Made by a program: the position numbers and the translations under genes. A stretch of DNA of 64,000 nt, taken from assembly GCF_015704865.1 (NCBI RefSeq), contig NZ_JADQTO010000015.1:157565-221564 (forward strand), given 5' to 3'. Within the stretch, counting starts at the first letter, position 1. Each line of letters begins with the position of its first letter. This DNA is from Actinoplanes aureus. Lineage in GTDB: Bacteria > Actinomycetota > Actinomycetes > Mycobacteriales > Micromonosporaceae. The notes under the pieces were generated by a model that worked only from the letters and a program-made list of their open reading frames with translations, was not told the origin of the DNA and did not search any database. Of the stretch, positions 42,919-51,890 are shown piece by piece.

Positions 42919-42939
42919 GAATGCGTTCTCCCCAGCGGC

Positions 42940-44079
42940 CTAGACGACGATGAGCGGCTTGATGCAGCCGTCGAGTTTCGCCGAGAAGATGTGGTATCCC
43001 TCGGCGATGTGTTCGAGCGGGATCCGGTGGGTGACGATCTCGCTGGGCTTCAGGTAGCCGTTGCGGACGTGCTCGAACAGGCGCGGCCACTGCCGCTTCA
43101 CCGGGCACTGGTTCATCCGCAGGGTCAGCCCCTTGTTCACCGCGTCGCCGAACTTGACCGCGCTGAACATCGGTCCGTAGGCGCCCATCACGGAAACCGT
43201 GCCGCCCTTGCGTACCGAGTCGATCGCCCAGTTCAGGGCCACCGGTGACCCGCCCTGCAACTTCAGTTTGGCCGCGGTCACATGCTGCAGCAGGTTGCCG
43301 TCCGCCTCCGCGCCGACCGCGTCGATCGCCACGTCGGCGCCGAGGTGGTCGGTGATCTTCTTCATGTGCACGACGATGTCGTCGTACTCGGTGAAGTTGT
43401 ACGTCTCGGCATAGGCGAACGACCTGGCCTTCTCCAGCCGGTAGTCCAGGTGGTCGATGACGATCACCCGGCCGGCGCCCATCAGCCAGGCCGACCTGGC
43501 GGCGTACAGGCCCACCGGCCCGGCACCGAAGACCACCACCACGTCGCCCTCGACGATGCCGCCCAGTTGCGCCCCGAAGTAGCCGGTGGCGAGGGCGTCG
43601 GTGAGCAGCACCGCGTCGTCCTCGTCCAGCCAGTCGGGGATCAGGCTCGGGCCGACGTCGGCGAACGGCACCCGCACGAACTCGGCCTGGCCGCCGTCAT
43701 AGCCGCCGGAGGTGTGCGAGTAGCCGTAGATGCCGCCGACCGCCGTGGCGTTCGGGTTGACGTTGTGGCAGTTCGAGTACAGGCCGCGGGCACAGAAGAA
43801 GCAGGTGCCGCAGAAGATGTTGAACGGGACCATGACCCGGTCGCCCGGCTTGAGCCGCTGCACCGAGGGACCGACCTCGTCGACCACGCCGACGAACTCG
43901 TGACCGAAGGTCATCCCGACCCGGGTGTCCGGCATCATCCCGTGGTAGAGATGCAGGTCGGAGCCGCAGATGGCGGCGCGGGTCACCCGTACGATCGCGT
44001 CGTTGGGATGTTCGACGACCGGCCGGTCCTTCTCCTCGATCCGGATCCGGTACGGACCGCGATAAACCATTGCTCGCAT
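42940..44079 (-). CDS. Zn-dependent alcohol dehydrogenase, glutathione-independent formaldehyde dehydrogenase-like
   Basis: 379 residues from ATG 44079 (GGGAGGACG upstream). Catalytic zinc site: Cys/Asp in AAICGSDLHLYHG and GHEFVGVVDEVG. Structural-zinc cysteines CGTCFFCARGLYSNC. Rossmann motif VVVFGAGPVGLYAARSA followed by VIVIDHLDYRLEKA (NAD preference). Length and the inserted C-terminal region match the FdhA/threonine-dehydrogenase-like group. Probably oxidises formaldehyde or another small alcohol; exact substrate not assured. Confidence 0.88.
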   Translation of the reverse strand: MRAMVYRGPYRIRIEEKDRPVVEHPNDAIVRVTRAAICGSDLHLYHGMMPDTRVGMTFGHEFVGVVDEVGPSVQRLKPGDRVMVPFNIFCGTCFFCARGLYSNCHNVNPNATAVGGIYGYSHTSGGYDGGQAEFVRVPFADVGPSLIPDWLDEDDAVLLTDALATGYFGAQLGGIVEGDVVVVFGAGPVGLYAARSAWLMGAGRVIVIDHLDYRLEKARSFAYAETYNFTEYDDIVVHMKKITDHLGADVAIDAVGAEADGNLLQHVTAAKLKLQGGSPVALNWAIDSVRKGGTVSVMGAYGPMFSAVKFGDAVNKGLTLRMNQCPVKRQWPRLFEHVRNGYLKPSEIVTHRIPLEHIAEGYHIFSAKLDGCIKPLIVV

Positions 44080-44434
44080 GAGCGTCCTCCCGCACGGGCC
44101 GGGCGTGTGCCCGCCGGCTCGGTGGCTACCCGCGCTGTTGCGGGCCAAACCCGGCGCAAGACATGTGGGCACGTCAGCGGTACTGCTGGGCGTCGTCACC
44201 GCGGTCGGCGGCGGGATGCTGCGTGACGTCACCGCCTGGGAGACACCCGCGCTGGTGCGCGTCGAAACAGACCTCTACGCGATCCCGGCCGCGGTAGGCG
44301 CGGTGATCGTGGTCTTCGCGGAGGGCGCCGGCCTGCCCATGCCGATCATCGGCGCCTGCGCCGCGACGGGAGTCTTCGTCTTCCGCGTCATCGCGATGCT
44401 GCGCCACTGGACCGCGCCGGGCGCGAACACCTGA
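44078..44434 (+). pseudogene. C-terminal half of a TRIC/UPF0126 (YadS-like) channel protein
   Basis: From about 44165 the frame encodes GTSAVLLGVVTAVGGGMLRD, ETPALVRVETDLYAIPAAVG and a final RVIAML helix. This is one of the two three-helix repeats, with the GGGxxRD motif, that make up UPF0126/TRIC cation channels (normally about 205 residues). The first repeat is missing; the preceding 87 bp are antisense to the dehydrogenase start and its ribosome-binding site. Truncated 5' remnant, not expected to work. Confidence 0.75.
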
Positions 44435-44449
44435 CGGGCCCGCCCACGC

Positions 44450-44530
44450 TGAAAGAAACCGATCCGGGGTACGCGTTCGCGCCGTCACCCAGATACTGGC
44501 CGTCCCCGCTCTCCCCCGCGACCCGGCAGC
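44450..44530 (-). repeat. Dispersed intergenic repeat, copy 3 (inverted)
   Basis: On the minus strand: GGGAGAGCGGGGACGGCCAG followed by a GGTGACGGCGCGAACGCGTA ending. It resembles copy 2 and the right end of copy 6. It lies just after the TRIC remnant in the gene-free stretch 44435-44903. Confidence 0.55.
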
Positions 44531-44627
44531 CTGGTCCCGGCCGAACCGCGCCCGCCGGGCCCATGCAGCCGGTCACGCTGACCGGCGCCGCGGGTGCTCG
44601 CGCCCCACAGCGCCGGTTACGGCCGGC

Positions 44628-44683
44628 TCCCGCTCCCCACGATCACCCCAGCGGCCCCGCATCCCGCTCCCCACGATCACCCC
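44628..44683 (+). repeat. Two direct copies of a 22-bp unit
   Basis: TCCCGCTCCCCACGATCACC (first 20 of 22 identical bases) occurs at 44628-44649 and 44662-44683, a 34-bp period. Located between copies 3 and 4 of the dispersed repeat; no function evident. Confidence 0.7.
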
Positions 44684-44709
44684 CCGGTAGCCCGCATCGC
44701 GAGCCGCGC

Positions 44710-44834
44710 CCGGTTGTGGTGTTTCCCGGCGGCCGCGCTGGGGCCGCCACGGACGGCCCCGGCCGCGCTGGGAGAGCGGGGACGGGCCGGCTCCGGCGGG
44801 ACGGCCGGTCACGCGTACCCCGAAAGAGGGTGAC
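44710..44834 (+). repeat. Dispersed intergenic repeat, copy 4
   Basis: TGGTGTTTCCCGGCGGCCGC, then GCTGGGGCCGCCACGGACGG, CGCTGGGAGAGCGGGGACGG, CCGGCGGGACGGCCGGTCAC and ACGCGTACCCCGAAAGAGGG. It aligns over its whole length with copy 5 and flanks the two-gene cassette 44904-46273 on the left. Confidence 0.65.
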
Positions 44835-44903
44835 CGGCAAGCAGACCTTGACCGGCGAGGGGTTTCCTCGTCCGCGATCACCGCTCCAGAACTGACGGCA
44901 CGC

Positions 44904-45599
44904 CTACACGTCGGGGCAGTCGTAGATGCCTTGGGAGACCGGTTGCCAGGCGCCGTGGTCCTCGCGCGCGCTCAATCGGTCCGCCTCACCGGCGGCGCGC
45001 ACCAGCTGCTCGGTCGTGCGGGGTACGGCGGCCAGGAACACGGCGCCGAGGTGGTGACAGAACATCGGACCGTGTTCGAGCGGCCGCAGCGGCTCGCCGG
45101 CGAGGGCGGCCAGGTCCTCCAGAGTCCAGCCCAACGGCCCGGCCACCGCCTGCAGTTGCGAGAGCTGGTGCCATGCCCCGCCCAGCATGCCCCGGACGGT
45201 GCTCCTGGACAGCCCGACGAACGGAAACTCCCGCACATCGAAACCGCGGTTACCCATGAGACCGTGCAAGACGGCTGGGAAGGGGTTCGGGTCGGCCGGA
45301 TCTCGAGCCGGCCGAGGCCGGGGTGTCGTGCCCTCATCCGGCAGAGCGAGGAGGTACTCGCGTAAGGCCGCCAACTGGGGGTGGTTGCAGTAGGTCACGC
45401 GATAGACGAACGCCCGCATGACCGTCTTGTCGCGGTCCGGTGGTAGCAGGTGCCCCGGCACCGGATGGCCGGCGACCACGAAAACGTCGGCCAGAGGTAA
45501 GCCGAGCTCGGCAGCGTGCCGTTCCAGCCGTGGCGTATCGAAGTCTCGGCCGTGGTCCAGCAAACCCCGCAGGACCTCGGTCCGCGCCATGTCGTTCAT
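44904..45599 (-). CDS. Conserved hypothetical protein
   Basis: 231 residues from ATG 45599 (GGAGAGGGGA just upstream; the ATG at 45590 is an alternative). The N-terminal part may be an HTH-like helix set (EVLRGLLDHGRDFDTPRLER, HAAELGLPLADVFVVAGHPV), followed by RAFVYRVTYCNHPQLAALRE and a longer helical C-terminal domain. I recall similar actinobacterial proteins without function. Part of a cassette bracketed by direct repeat copies. Confidence 0.6.
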   Translation of the reverse strand: MNDMARTEVLRGLLDHGRDFDTPRLERHAAELGLPLADVFVVAGHPVPGHLLPPDRDKTVMRAFVYRVTYCNHPQLAALREYLLALPDEGTTPRPRPARDPADPNPFPAVLHGLMGNRGFDVREFPFVGLSRSTVRGMLGGAWHQLSQLQAVAGPLGWTLEDLAALAGEPLRPLEHGPMFCHHLGAVFLAAVPRTTEQLVRAAGEADRLSAREDHGAWQPVSQGIYDCPDV

Positions 45600-45649
45600 T
45601 CCCCTCTCCGGCGTGGGGCCTTGCGCGCTCTCGTGCCGACGAACGGACA

Positions 45650-46273
45650 TCAGGTCGCCCAGCCGCCGGCCAGGCCCAGTTGCCCGCAAGCAAGCTGGGA
45701 GCGTGCGTCCATGATCCATTGCCGGACGTCGGCGGCCGACTGCTCGACGGCGCGATCCGTCGTGTCGATGATCCTCACGGTCCACCGAGGATCGGCGCTG
45801 GTCCAGCCGCTCCAGCGATCCCACCTCATCTGCGCCCATCCAGTCCTGATCACCTCGGGTCGATGTCGGGGATCGCCGGCGTGCCCGCGATGCCACCGTG
45901 CCCAGCCGATGAACGAGCGCTTGGCGTCAAGGTTCCACTTCCCGGGGTCACGCTCCTCAAGCCGATGCCGGCGCACCTCATCGTCGACGTCCAACAGGCA
46001 CGCCGCAATCCCGTCGAGCTCGGTGGCCGAAGGACTCGCCAGCACTTCACCGAGGGGTGATTGTCCGGTCAGCAAGACGTCGATGCCGCTGGCTTGGTAG
46101 CGCAGCGCCCGCTCGATCCACACGTCCATGCTGCGCTGCCGCCATGCCGTGTCCGCGCCGCTCGGGACACCGATCTCGTCGAAGTCGTGGACGACCAGGC
46201 CCTCCAGCTGCGCGCATGCTCGCGCCGCCGTGGTCTTACCGGAACAACTCGAGCCGGCGATCGTCAGCAACAT
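45650..46273 (-). CDS. P-loop nucleotide kinase-like protein
   Basis: 207 residues from ATG 46273. Walker A GSSCSGKTTAARA at about 6-18, VVHDFDEIG as a Walker B/acceptor-like strand, a Q-rich helix, DVLLTGQSPLGEV and the LID-like RRHRLEERDP. Resembles small AAA/adenylate-kinase-like phosphotransferases used in nucleotide or antibiotic modification; substrate unknown. Second gene of the cassette, about 50 bp upstream of the hypothetical gene. Confidence 0.75.
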   Translation of the reverse strand: MLLTIAGSSCSGKTTAARACAQLEGLVVHDFDEIGVPSGADTAWRQRSMDVWIERALRYQASGIDVLLTGQSPLGEVLASPSATELDGIAACLLDVDDEVRRHRLEERDPGKWNLDAKRSFIGWARWHRGHAGDPRHRPEVIRTGWAQMRWDRWSGWTSADPRWTVRIIDTTDRAVEQSAADVRQWIMDARSQLACGQLGLAGGWAT

Positions 46274-46403
46274 CCCCGCAGTCTGCCAAGCCACCCGCCC
46301 GGGGAGCGATGGCATTTCCCGGCGTCGATACCGCCCGAGGACGTCCAGCGACGGGCCTGCGTCTTGCCAAAACCGACCCGGCGTTCGTCGCCGTGACCGT
46401 CAG

Positions 46404-46520
46404 GTGGTGCTGTTTCCCGGTGGTCGCGCTGGGGCGGTGACGGACAGCCTGGCTCGCGCCGGGAGAGCGGGCACGGCGTCGGCTTCGGCGGGGCGCCGGT
46501 TACGCGTACCCCGAAGAAGC
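46404..46520 (+). repeat. Dispersed intergenic repeat, copy 5
   Basis: TGCTGTTTCCCGGTGGTCGC, then GCTGGGGCGGTGACGGACAG, CTCGCGCCGGGAGAGCGGGC, TTCGGCGGGGCGCCGGTTAC and ACGCGTACCCCGAAGAAGC. Same orientation and extent as copy 4, and it flanks the cassette 44904-46273 on the right. The rest of 46274-46524 holds no ORF. Confidence 0.65.
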
Positions 46521-46524
46521 GGAA

Positions 46525-48063
46525 TCAGATCCAGCGGTTGCCCAGCCACATGCGATCGGACCAGCTTTCGTAGGGGATCAGCTCGCCCACGAAGATGGGG
46601 TGGAAGTAGGCGAAACACACTGCCACCGCGACCACGTAGACGCCGGCGACCACGGCGCCGATCAGCTGGCGGTCGGTGCGCTGCGCGCCGGTGGCCATGC
46701 CCTCCGGCGGGGTCATGATCGCGCCGAGGACGTAGACGACGGCGAGGATCAGGAACGGCAGGGCGGGCAGGGTGTAGAAGGAGAACATCGTGCGGCTGTC
46801 CGCGGCGGCGAAGTAGAACCACGGGAGCAGGCCGGCGGCCGCGCCGGTGAGGATGGCGTAGGCGCGCCAGTCGCGGCGGGCGATGGCTAGCCACAGCAGC
46901 GCCGCCACAGCGGGCAGGAACGACCACCACAGGATGGGCGTGCCGAGCAGAAGTACCTCGCTGGCGCAGCTGGGTGCGCCGCAGCCGGCGGGGGTGACCC
47001 ACTCGAAAGCTACCGGGCGGCCCATCAGCAGCCACTGCCACGGCCAGGACTGGTAGGGGTGCGGCTTGGTCAGGCCGCTGTGGAAGCCGTACGCCTGTGA
47101 GTGGTAGTGGATCAGGTTGAGCAGCGCGCCGAGCACCGGTGGTTCGCTCAGGCCGTTGTCGGCCCGGTAGTGCCGGAAGTATCCGCTGTCGGTGACGAAC
47201 CAGCCGATCCAGGTGGACAGGTAGAAGATCACGGTCAGGACGACGCTGAGCAGTCCCCAGCCGAGGTCGGCGAAGAGCGAGCCGCGCAGGCCGGCGGACC
47301 GGCGTGCCTGGACGCGCCAGGCCAGGACCAGCGCCGCGAAGAACGGCAGGAAGAACAGCGCGTTCCACTTCACCCCGCAGGCGAGGCCGAGCAGCGCGCC
47401 GGCGGTCAGCAGCCACCACGGCACGATCGTGGGAACTCGGCCGGTGGCGCCGTTCTCCAGGGCGTGCAGCAGCCGCCGGCGGTAGTGGTCGCGGTCGAGA
47501 ACGATGGCGGCGAACGCGGCCAGGATGAACAGGCCGAGGAACATGTCCAGCATCGACGTGCGGGACAGCACGAAGTGGAAGCCGTCCAGCGTCATCAGCA
47601 GGCCGGCCATGCCGGCCAGCACGATGGAGCGGAACATCCGGTGCGCGACCCGGATGAGGATCAGGATCATCAGCGTGCCGGCGATCGCGACCGGGAAGCG
47701 CCAGCCCAGCGGGGTGTTGCCGAACGCGAGCTCGCCGAGCGCGATGAGCCACTTGCCGAGCGGCGCGTGCACCACGTACGCCGGGCCGCCGGTCTTCTCG
47801 TCCCACTCCACGCCGTGGCGCAGCATGTCCCAGGCGTCGGTCGGGTAGTAGACCTCGTCGAAGATCAGCTTCCGGGGGCTGGTGATCCCGTTCAGGCGCA
47901 GGATCGCGGCGAGCGCCACGACGACCGCGGTGACCAGCCACGAGTACGGATCGAGCCGGCTGTCCAGCGTCGCCAGCCGACGCCGGACGATCCCGGGCAC
48001 GCCACCCGGGCTCGCGGGTGGTTCCGCGTTGAGCGCTGTCTCAGTCGTCGCCGCCGTAGTCAC
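46525..48063 (-). CDS. pmt: Polyprenyl-phosphate-mannose protein mannosyltransferase (PMT)
   Basis: 512 residues, about 11 TM helices. After the first helix comes the acidic catalytic loop FDEVYYPTDAWDMLRHG (Asp/Glu pair). PMT (GT39) domain: AYVVHAPLGKWLIALGELAF, RWRFPV-like region, TLDGFHFVLSRTSMLDMFLG; C-terminal membrane part YTLPALPFLILAVVYVLGAI. O-mannosylates secreted proteins in actinobacteria. GTG 48063 overlaps the FhuF-like gene by 23 bp, so translation may be coupled. Confidence 0.92.
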   Translation of the reverse strand: MTTAATTETALNAEPPASPGGVPGIVRRRLATLDSRLDPYSWLVTAVVVALAAILRLNGITSPRKLIFDEVYYPTDAWDMLRHGVEWDEKTGGPAYVVHAPLGKWLIALGELAFGNTPLGWRFPVAIAGTLMILILIRVAHRMFRSIVLAGMAGLLMTLDGFHFVLSRTSMLDMFLGLFILAAFAAIVLDRDHYRRRLLHALENGATGRVPTIVPWWLLTAGALLGLACGVKWNALFFLPFFAALVLAWRVQARRSAGLRGSLFADLGWGLLSVVLTVIFYLSTWIGWFVTDSGYFRHYRADNGLSEPPVLGALLNLIHYHSQAYGFHSGLTKPHPYQSWPWQWLLMGRPVAFEWVTPAGCGAPSCASEVLLLGTPILWWSFLPAVAALLWLAIARRDWRAYAILTGAAAGLLPWFYFAAADSRTMFSFYTLPALPFLILAVVYVLGAIMTPPEGMATGAQRTDRQLIGAVVAGVYVVAVAVCFAYFHPIFVGELIPYESWSDRMWLGNRWI

Positions 48064-48832
48064 CCGGCGATCTTAGGACCCTTTCCAATTGCGCCCGCCA
48101 CTGCTGTTCGCGGATGTGCTGCGGGGTGAGCACGCAGTCACCGCACGTGCCGCCGCCGGGTATCCGGTAGTACAGGCAGCAGTTGTTGCGCACCAGGAAC
48201 CAGCGGTTCTTCCCGGGGTCGGGGTGGACCAGCGTCGCGGTGCCGCTCAGCGGGGCCACGGCGAGTGCCGCGTCGACGACAGCGGCGGCACGGGCGGCTC
48301 GTCCGGGCACGCTGCCGGCGATCATGCCGGCGGCGCCGCCCAGGGCCGAGGCCACGTTGCCCCACAACACCTGCGGGGACAGCACGAACCGGCGGCGGAA
48401 CGCGCCGAGAATCGGCTCGACCAGACCTTGGGTGACGGTACGGGTGAGCGTGCCGGCGATGTCGGCCGCGGGCTGGTCGGCGCAGGCGACGGCGGTCAGA
48501 TCCCGGCAGGCGATCGGCATCGGACCGCTGTCGACCGGGCGCCACCACAGGCGGTCCGCGTCCGGCACCGGAAGGGCGTTGCCGACGGCGGCCGCGGCGA
48601 GGGGCGGCGACAGCAGCCGCGACGCCAGGCCGAGGAAGACGATCGAGGCCACCACCCGTTCGTCGACGCCACCCCCGGACATCGCGGCCAGTGTCCGGCG
48701 CCCGATCTCCACGCGTTCGGCGATCACCTCGCCGTCTCGCAGCTCACGCAGGGGCCGCCAGCCGGGCGCGCCGTCGTACGGCTCCCAGGTGAAGTAGGGC
48801 CCGAGCCGCGCGGCCGCCTCGAGCGCGGTCAC
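48041..48832 (-). CDS. FhuF-like ferric siderophore reductase
   Basis: 263 residues from GTG 48832 (GTGA overlap with the upstream regulator). The C-terminal four-Cys iron-sulphur motif NNCCLYYRIPGGGTCGDC (CC-x10-C-x2-C) is diagnostic of the FhuF 2Fe-2S family. The N-terminal region is helical (AAARLGPYFTWEPYDGAPGW, ERVVASIVFLGLASRLLSPP). Reduces ferric siderophores in the cytoplasm. No siderophore transport gene is nearby; instead it follows a NarL-type pair. Confidence 0.85.
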   Translation of the reverse strand: MTALEAAARLGPYFTWEPYDGAPGWRPLRELRDGEVIAERVEIGRRTLAAMSGGGVDERVVASIVFLGLASRLLSPPLAAAAVGNALPVPDADRLWWRPVDSGPMPIACRDLTAVACADQPAADIAGTLTRTVTQGLVEPILGAFRRRFVLSPQVLWGNVASALGGAAGMIAGSVPGRAARAAAVVDAALAVAPLSGTATLVHPDPGKNRWFLVRNNCCLYYRIPGGGTCGDCVLTPQHIREQQWRAQLERVLRSPGDYGGDD

Positions 48833-49461
48833 AGCAGGCCGCGCCGGTGTGCGGCGGAGACGGCCGAGGCGCGGTCGGGCACTTCCAGCTTGGCGTAGAT
48901 GTGCAGCAGGTGGGTCTTGACGGTGGCCTCGCTGATGAACAGGGCCGCCGCGGTCTCCCGGTTGGTCCGGCCCTGCGCGACCAGGGCGAGGACTTCGCGT
49001 TCCCGGGCGCTGAGCTGGGTCTCGGTGAGCGGGTGCCGCGGTCGCACACGCGCCAGCAGGAGCGTGGCGACGGACGGGGAGAGCACGGTCTCGCCGCGGG
49101 CGGCGGCGCGGACCGCGCGGAACAGTTCCTCGCGCGGCGCGTCCTTGAGCAGGTAGCCGATGGCGCCGGCCTCGATGGCGGGCAGCACGTCGGAGTCGGT
49201 GTCGTGGGTGGTGAGGACCAGGACGCGTACGCCCGGCACGCGTTCCAGCAACAGCCGGATCAGCGTGCCGCCGCTCGGCTCCGGCAGGCGCAGGTCGGTC
49301 AGCACGACGTCCGGTCGCACACTGTCGACCACGGTCAGCGCCTCGGCGCCGCCGGCCGCCTCCCCGACCACCTCGAAGTCCGGCTGGGTGCCGAGCATGC
49401 CGCGCAGCCCGTCCCGGACGACCGGGTGATCGTCCACGACGACCAGCCGCAGCGTGGTCAC
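48829..49461 (-). CDS. NarL/LuxR-family response regulator
   Basis: 210 residues. LVVVDDHPVVRDGLRGMLG, phosphoacceptor Asp56 (VVLTDLRLPEPSG), C-terminal LuxR helix-turn-helix (LSAREREVLALVAQGRTNRE, ATVKTHLLHIYAKL). GTG start overlaps the kinase stop by 4 bp. Middle gene of the five-gene operon 51790-46525; partner of the kinase at 49458-50612. Confidence 0.92.
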   Translation of the reverse strand: MTTLRLVVVDDHPVVRDGLRGMLGTQPDFEVVGEAAGGAEALTVVDSVRPDVVLTDLRLPEPSGGTLIRLLLERVPGVRVLVLTTHDTDSDVLPAIEAGAIGYLLKDAPREELFRAVRAAARGETVLSPSVATLLLARVRPRHPLTETQLSAREREVLALVAQGRTNRETAAALFISEATVKTHLLHIYAKLEVPDRASAVSAAHRRGLL

Positions 49462-50612
49462 CGCTCCCCCTCGATGACCGGCACGGTGACGCTGACCGCG
49501 GTGCCGGCGCCCGGCGACGACTCGACGTCCACCGAGCCGGAGAGCGCGCCGACCCGCTGGCGCAGGGCGGTGAGGCCGAAGCCACCGGCCTGCGGCCGGT
49601 CGAATCCGGTCCCGTCGTCGCGTACGTCCAGCACGATCACATCCTCCATGTACGACAGCGTGACGTCGACGCGGGACGCCCGCGCGTGCCGGCCGACGTT
49701 CGACAGGGCCTCCTGGGCGGCCCGCAGCAGGGTCACCTCGACCTCGGAGTGCGCCGGCAGCGGTGTCCCGGTCACGGTGAAGTTCGCGGCGACGTCGTAC
49801 TGCTCGCTCCAGGTGGTCACGGCCTGCCGGACGGCCTCGCTGAGCCGGGCGTCCTGGAGCGGTCCCGGCCGCAGCGCGTCGATCGACCGGCGCACCTCTA
49901 CGAGGCTGGTACGGGCCAGGCGCTGGGCGGTCTCCACCCGGCCCCGCGCCGAGGCGGACGGCAGGTCACCGACCGCCTCGAGCTGGGTGACGATACCGGT
50001 GAGTCCCTGGGCGACGGTGTCGTGGATCTCCCGGGCCAGGCGGGCCCGTTCCTCGGCGACGCCGGCTTGCCGGGCCAGCCGGGCGTTCTCGGTGAGCAGT
50101 TCCCGGCGTCGGATCGCCTCCCGCTCCATCACCCGGATCATCGTGCCGATCAGCGCCGCCAGGGGTGTCGCCAGCCCGAAGGTGATCAGCAGGTCCCCGG
50201 TGTCCGGCCCGGTGACCAGCAGTGCCGGGAGGCTCGCCGCCACCACGCCGACGTAGGCGTACCAGCCGGGCAGCGCGACGAACGCGAGCACGTAACAGGC
50301 CGGGACGAAGAGCTGGAAGGCGTCGCTGCGCTGGAGCAGGACGGTGGTGAAGGCGAGCACGCCCACGAAGTAGCCGGCCATCGTCCAGGTCCGGCGTTCC
50401 CACCAGTCGGGGTGCGCCAGGATGAACCACCAGTGCCAGGCGGCGAGCGCACCGGCCACGACGAGGGTGATCAGGTGCTGCCGCCAGCCGGCCGGCTCGG
50501 CGAACAGGGACACCACGCAGGCGACGAGCAGCAGCCCGTACGGCGCGAGCGCCCAGGCCTGGTTCCACCGGTGTTCGCGTTGCCGGCCCAGCTGTTCCTC
50601 CACCGACGTCAC
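49458..50612 (-). CDS. NarL-type sensor histidine kinase
   Basis: 384 residues from GTG 50612. Five hydrophobic N-terminal segments (about 20-150), then HisKA_3 with RLAREIHDTVAQGLTGIVTQ and HATPase (LRAAQEALSNVGRHARASRV, DDGTGFDRPQAGGFGLTALR). Membrane-embedded sensor without a large outer domain. Overlaps both neighbours by 4 bp, so the kinase, the DUF418 protein and the regulator are translationally linked. Confidence 0.9.
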   Translation of the reverse strand: MTSVEEQLGRQREHRWNQAWALAPYGLLLVACVVSLFAEPAGWRQHLITLVVAGALAAWHWWFILAHPDWWERRTWTMAGYFVGVLAFTTVLLQRSDAFQLFVPACYVLAFVALPGWYAYVGVVAASLPALLVTGPDTGDLLITFGLATPLAALIGTMIRVMEREAIRRRELLTENARLARQAGVAEERARLAREIHDTVAQGLTGIVTQLEAVGDLPSASARGRVETAQRLARTSLVEVRRSIDALRPGPLQDARLSEAVRQAVTTWSEQYDVAANFTVTGTPLPAHSEVEVTLLRAAQEALSNVGRHARASRVDVTLSYMEDVIVLDVRDDGTGFDRPQAGGFGLTALRQRVGALSGSVDVESSPGAGTAVSVTVPVIEGER

Positions 50613-51790
50613 CCCGCTATCTTGCCCGTGCGGTAGGTGAGGCGGCGAAGCAGCACTTCGGCCGGTCCCCGCCGACCGGTGCGCCGCATCAGGTCGGCGA
50701 GCAGCACCGACACCAGCCAGGTGGCCAGGGCGATCGCCGCGGTGGCGGCGGTGCCGAGGGTCGCGCCGAGCCCGAGGGTGTACGGCACGAACAGGGCGAC
50801 GAACACCACCGACTGGAACAGGTAGCAGCTGAGCGACCGCTGCCCGGTCGCGACGAGTGCCCGGACCACCGGTCCCGGACGGTTCCCGGACCGGGTCGCC
50901 AGCAGGCCGATGAGGGCGGCGTAGCCGAGGCCGCCGGCGATGCCGGTGACCGCGTGGAGCGCCGAGAGGCCCCACAGGGCGAGCATGCCCGCCGGCTCCC
51001 AGAAGTGGCCGACGGCGAGGGCGACCGGCAGTCCACCGGCGACGGCCGCGCCGAGGCCGGCGACCGCGGTACGGACCAGCAGCGGCCGGTGCGCGGCCGG
51101 GTCGGTCAGGACGCCTCGCCGGGCGGCCCAGATACCGGCCAGGGCGGCGCTGACCACGCCGATGACACCGATCGGGGTCATCAGCCATTCCAGCGGGCGC
51201 AGGATCATCGCCTGGATCGGGTCGCCGGTCTCGAACGACCAGAAGAACGAGCGCTCGGCGGTCGGCGGTGCCATGTACGCGGCGCCCTGGAGGACCGCGA
51301 CGACTCCCAGCCAGAGGGCGGCGGCGACGAGCAGCTTGCGGTCCGGCACCCGGAACAGCGCCACCAGGGCGAAGCCGAGCAGGCCGTACAGGCCGAGGAT
51401 GTCTCCGGGGAACAGCAGCAGGGCGTGCAGGAAGCCGAACGCGATCAGCCACCGGCTGCGGCGGCGCAGCAGCCGTTTGACGTCGGGTTCGGACATGCCG
51501 GCCTCGGTCTGCCGCTGGTGGATCTGCACGACGCCGTAGGCGAACAGCGCGGCGAACAACGGGAAGGCGCGGCCGTCGACCAGGGTCACGGTGACGACGC
51601 TGACGATCCGGTCCAGCAGGCCGTGCTCGACGATGTGCTGGCGTACGCCGTACTCGCGGCCGTGGAGGTAGACGATCGAGTTGGCCAGGGCGATGAGGGC
51701 GAGCATGAGCCCGCGGGCGAGGTCGGGGGCGAGGGCCCGGTCCCGGGTTCGTACCGGTCCGGGCAGGACGTTTGCCTGGATGAGTGTCAT
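50609..51790 (-). CDS. DUF418 membrane protein
   Basis: 393 residues from ATG 51790, about nine TM helices. DUF418 hallmarks: APDLARGLMLALIALANSIV at the N-terminus, RAFPLFAALFAYGVVQIH, RWLIAFGFLHALLLFPGDIL and SLSCYLFQSVVFVALF near the end. The family is of unknown function and often sits in signalling operons. First gene of the operon with the NarL-type pair, the FhuF-like reductase and PMT; it may feed a signal to the kinase. Confidence 0.85.
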   Translation of the reverse strand: MTLIQANVLPGPVRTRDRALAPDLARGLMLALIALANSIVYLHGREYGVRQHIVEHGLLDRIVSVVTVTLVDGRAFPLFAALFAYGVVQIHQRQTEAGMSEPDVKRLLRRRSRWLIAFGFLHALLLFPGDILGLYGLLGFALVALFRVPDRKLLVAAALWLGVVAVLQGAAYMAPPTAERSFFWSFETGDPIQAMILRPLEWLMTPIGVIGVVSAALAGIWAARRGVLTDPAAHRPLLVRTAVAGLGAAVAGGLPVALAVGHFWEPAGMLALWGLSALHAVTGIAGGLGYAALIGLLATRSGNRPGPVVRALVATGQRSLSCYLFQSVVFVALFVPYTLGLGATLGTAATAAIALATWLVSVLLADLMRRTGRRGPAEVLLRRLTYRTGKIAG

Positions 51791-51890
51791 GCGTTCAGCC
51801 TGTCGGCGCGCGGGCGGCGTCAAATCGACCGACCTACCGGCCGGCTCCATCCACCGCCGCCGCGCGTTCATCCACCGATCGGTCGATGTG

